15,020 nt of DNA from Chitinophaga pinensis (lineage in GTDB: Bacteria; Bacteroidota; Bacteroidia; SXHM01). Positions 13,575-15,020 of the stretch are shown piece by piece. The notes under the pieces are model-generated. The model saw nothing but the letters and a program-made list of their open reading frames with translations. It had not been told where the DNA came from and searched no databases. Both the position numbers and the translations under genes were made by a program. The stretch spans positions 1-15,020 of the forward strand of contig CAMDBK010000042.1 in the NCBI GenBank assembly GCA_945889235.1, read 5' to 3'. The stretch's first letter is position 1; each line of letters begins with the position of its first letter.

Positions 13575-15020
13575 TTACTGCGCCACCGCATCATCTTTGG
13601 CTTCAGCTTTTACCTCTGCTGCGCCATTGATATCAGTAATGGTAATATTCTTTTCTGTTTTTTCCATCAGTGAAGAAGTAGGAGCAGAAATAACTGCATT
13701 GGTGTCTTCGTGTTTTACAACATGTTCCACTGCAATCAAAGGCGCAATAGTTAATCCAACCAACGATGAAAGTTTAATCAGGATGTTCATAGAAGGACCT
13801 GAAGTATCTTTGAAAGGATCTCCAACAGTATCACCTACTACAGCAGCTTTATGCGGCTCAGATTTTTTGTAGAACATTTCTTTCTTTCCGTTTACTTCAA
13901 TTTCCACACCTTTCTCGAATGATTTTTTTGCATTGTCCCATGCGCCACCTGCGTTGTTCTGGAAGATAGCCCACAACACACCGCTAACTGTAACACCGGC
14001 CATGTAAGCACCCAACGCTTCAGCGCCCATACCCAGACCTATAATAATAGGAGTAACAATAGTGATAGCACCAGGAGCCAACATTTCGCGCAAGGCAGCT
14101 TTGGTAGAAATCTCCACACATTTATCGTATTCAGGAGTTCCTGTTCCTTCAAGGATACCCGGAATTTCGCGGAATTGTCTGCGCACTTCGTTTACCATGT
14201 CCATTGCAGCTTTACCAACTGAATTCATTGCAAGCGCAGAGAACACAACGGGTATCATACCACCGATGAACAAGGCAGCTAACACTTTCGCGTCAAAAAT
14301 ATTGATACCATGAATTCCGGTAAGCGTAACGTAAGCAGCAAATAAAGCCAGTGCAGTTAAAGCCGCAGAAGCAATGGCGAAGCCTTTTCCAACAGCAGCG
14401 GTAGTGTTACCAACCGAGTCAAGCACGTCTGTTTTTTCACGAACTTCTTTAGGCAATTCGCTCATTTCGGCAATACCACCTGCGTTATCGGCAATAGGTC
14501 CGAAAGCATCAACCGCCAGTTGCATAGCTGTTGTAGCCATCATTGCTGATGCAGCAATACCCACTCCGTAGAAACCTGCCAAGGCATAAGCACCCCAGAT
14601 AGCTGCTGCGAAAATGATAACAGGGAAAGCCGTTGAAAGCATTCCTGTTCCCAGACCTGCTATAATATTAGTAGCTGCCCCGGTTGCTGATTTCTGAACA
14701 ATATCACGAACGGGTTTGCCGCCAAGTCCTGTATAGTATTCGGTAATCATGGAGATTAAATAACCAACCACCATACCGATACAAACAGCATAGAATACAT
14801 TCATGGAAGAAGTAGTCATTACGCTGAATTCACCGTGGCTGAACGCACTCATAAGAATGGTTTCGGGCAACATCAGTTTTATAAGTACAAATGAAGCGGC
14901 CAATGCCAGCAACATGGAGATGTTATTTCCACGGTTCAAAGCGCTTTGTACGGTGTTTACATCTGCTTTTGCGTTTTCTTTAATACTTACAAAGAAGGTT
15001 CCGATGATGGAAGCGATGAT
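13575..15020 (-). CDS. hppA: Membrane-bound ion-pumping pyrophosphatase, C-terminal part (5' end outside window)
   Basis: The frame is open to the right edge, giving 481 C-terminal residues. The enzyme couples hydrolysis of cytoplasmic pyrophosphate to pumping of H+ or Na+ across the inner membrane. Family signatures here are DNAGGIAEMSELP, the LDSVGNTTAAVGKGFAIAS helix, a GTPEYDKCVEISTKAALREM segment, QNNAGGAWDNAKK and HKAAVVGDTVGDPFKDTSGP, which supply pyrophosphate/Mg ligands (Asp and Lys residues), separated by repeated hydrophobic helices. In GNTTAA (14394-14411) the position that is Lys in K+-independent enzymes is Ala, which points to the K+-dependent class. The Glu that helps decide between Na+ and H+ lies outside the window. 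The last ~35 residues after the final helix (KTEKNITITDIN to DDAVAQ) are a charged tail not needed by the core family. An internal TTG at 14939 is not the start. Confidence 0.95.
   Translation of the reverse strand: MIASIIGTFFVSIKENAKADVNTVQSALNRGNNISMLLALAASFVLIKLMLPETILMSAFSHGEFSVMTTSSMNVFYAVCIGMVVGYLISMITEYYTGLGGKPVRDIVQKSATGAATNIIAGLGTGMLSTAFPVIIFAAAIWGAYALAGFYGVGIAASAMMATTAMQLAVDAFGPIADNAGGIAEMSELPKEVREKTDVLDSVGNTTAAVGKGFAIASAALTALALFAAYVTLTGIHGINIFDAKVLAALFIGGMIPVVFSALAMNSVGKAAMDMVNEVRRQFREIPGILEGTGTPEYDKCVEISTKAALREMLAPGAITIVTPIIIGLGMGAEALGAYMAGVTVSGVLWAIFQNNAGGAWDNAKKSFEKGVEIEVNGKKEMFYKKSEPHKAAVVGDTVGDPFKDTSGPSMNILIKLSSLVGLTIAPLIAVEHVVKHEDTNAVISAPTSSLMEKTEKNITITDINGAAEVKAEAKDDAVAQ

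Noticed and set aside
13411..13872. A 153-residue open frame on the plus strand
   Set aside because: It runs antisense through the protease start, the terminator and the hppA end; its composition is Ser/Ala-rich without domain logic, as expected for a shadow of coding sequence.

Overview
The window reads as a chromosomal segment from a member of the Bacteroidota, probably a free-living one. The evidence is AT-rich coding sequence, a type IX secretion (T9SS) C-terminal sorting domain on the first protein, several lipoproteins with Bacteroidota-style lipoboxes, no recognisable Shine-Dalgarno sequences, TAnnTTTG-type -7 promoter elements, and a membrane pyrophosphatase of the kind common in this phylum. 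An LPS heptose gene (hldD) shows a Gram-negative outer membrane. Coding density is very high: no gap exceeds about 100 bases, and I see no tRNA, rRNA, CRISPR array or insertion sequence.

Layout. Positions 1-803 hold two plus-strand genes: the C-terminal end of a T9SS-exported beta-propeller-like protein and a 62-residue metal-binding lipoprotein. Everything else is on the minus strand, so read it from right to left. At the right edge is the C-terminal two thirds of a membrane-bound pyrophosphatase (hppA), followed by a REP-like palindrome and a strong intrinsic terminator. Next come a subtilisin-family secreted protease with its own candidate promoter, a Rieske-like lipoprotein with altered cluster ligands, a TPR lipoprotein, a membrane-anchored phosphodiester-glycosidase (NAGPA/DUF2233) protein, a CotH-kinase lipoprotein, and hldD. 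The last three are joined by ATGA stop/start overlaps. A 94-bp gap with a candidate promoter separates this from a second group: a DPM1-like glycosyltransferase, two tandem paralogous SDR sugar-nucleotide epimerases related to CDP-paratose 2-epimerase, an unassigned multi-pass membrane protein that may be a GT-C glycosyltransferase, a PAS-containing histidine kinase and a single-domain response regulator.

How the genes may work together. The central theme is the cell envelope. HldD makes the heptose donor for LPS, the GT2/SDR/SDR/membrane-protein group looks like a small module for making and attaching an unusual sugar, and the CotH kinase plus phosphodiester glycosidase could add and trim phosphate-linked decorations on exported proteins or glycans. 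The last statement is inference from gene coupling and family membership. The histidine kinase and response regulator lie 30 bp downstream of the glycan genes and may simply be carried by the same transcript.

The most unusual observations are the translationally coupled glycosidase/CotH/HldD trio, the Rieske-like protein in which three of the four expected ligands differ, and the tandem epimerases in which only one copy keeps the catalytic tyrosine.
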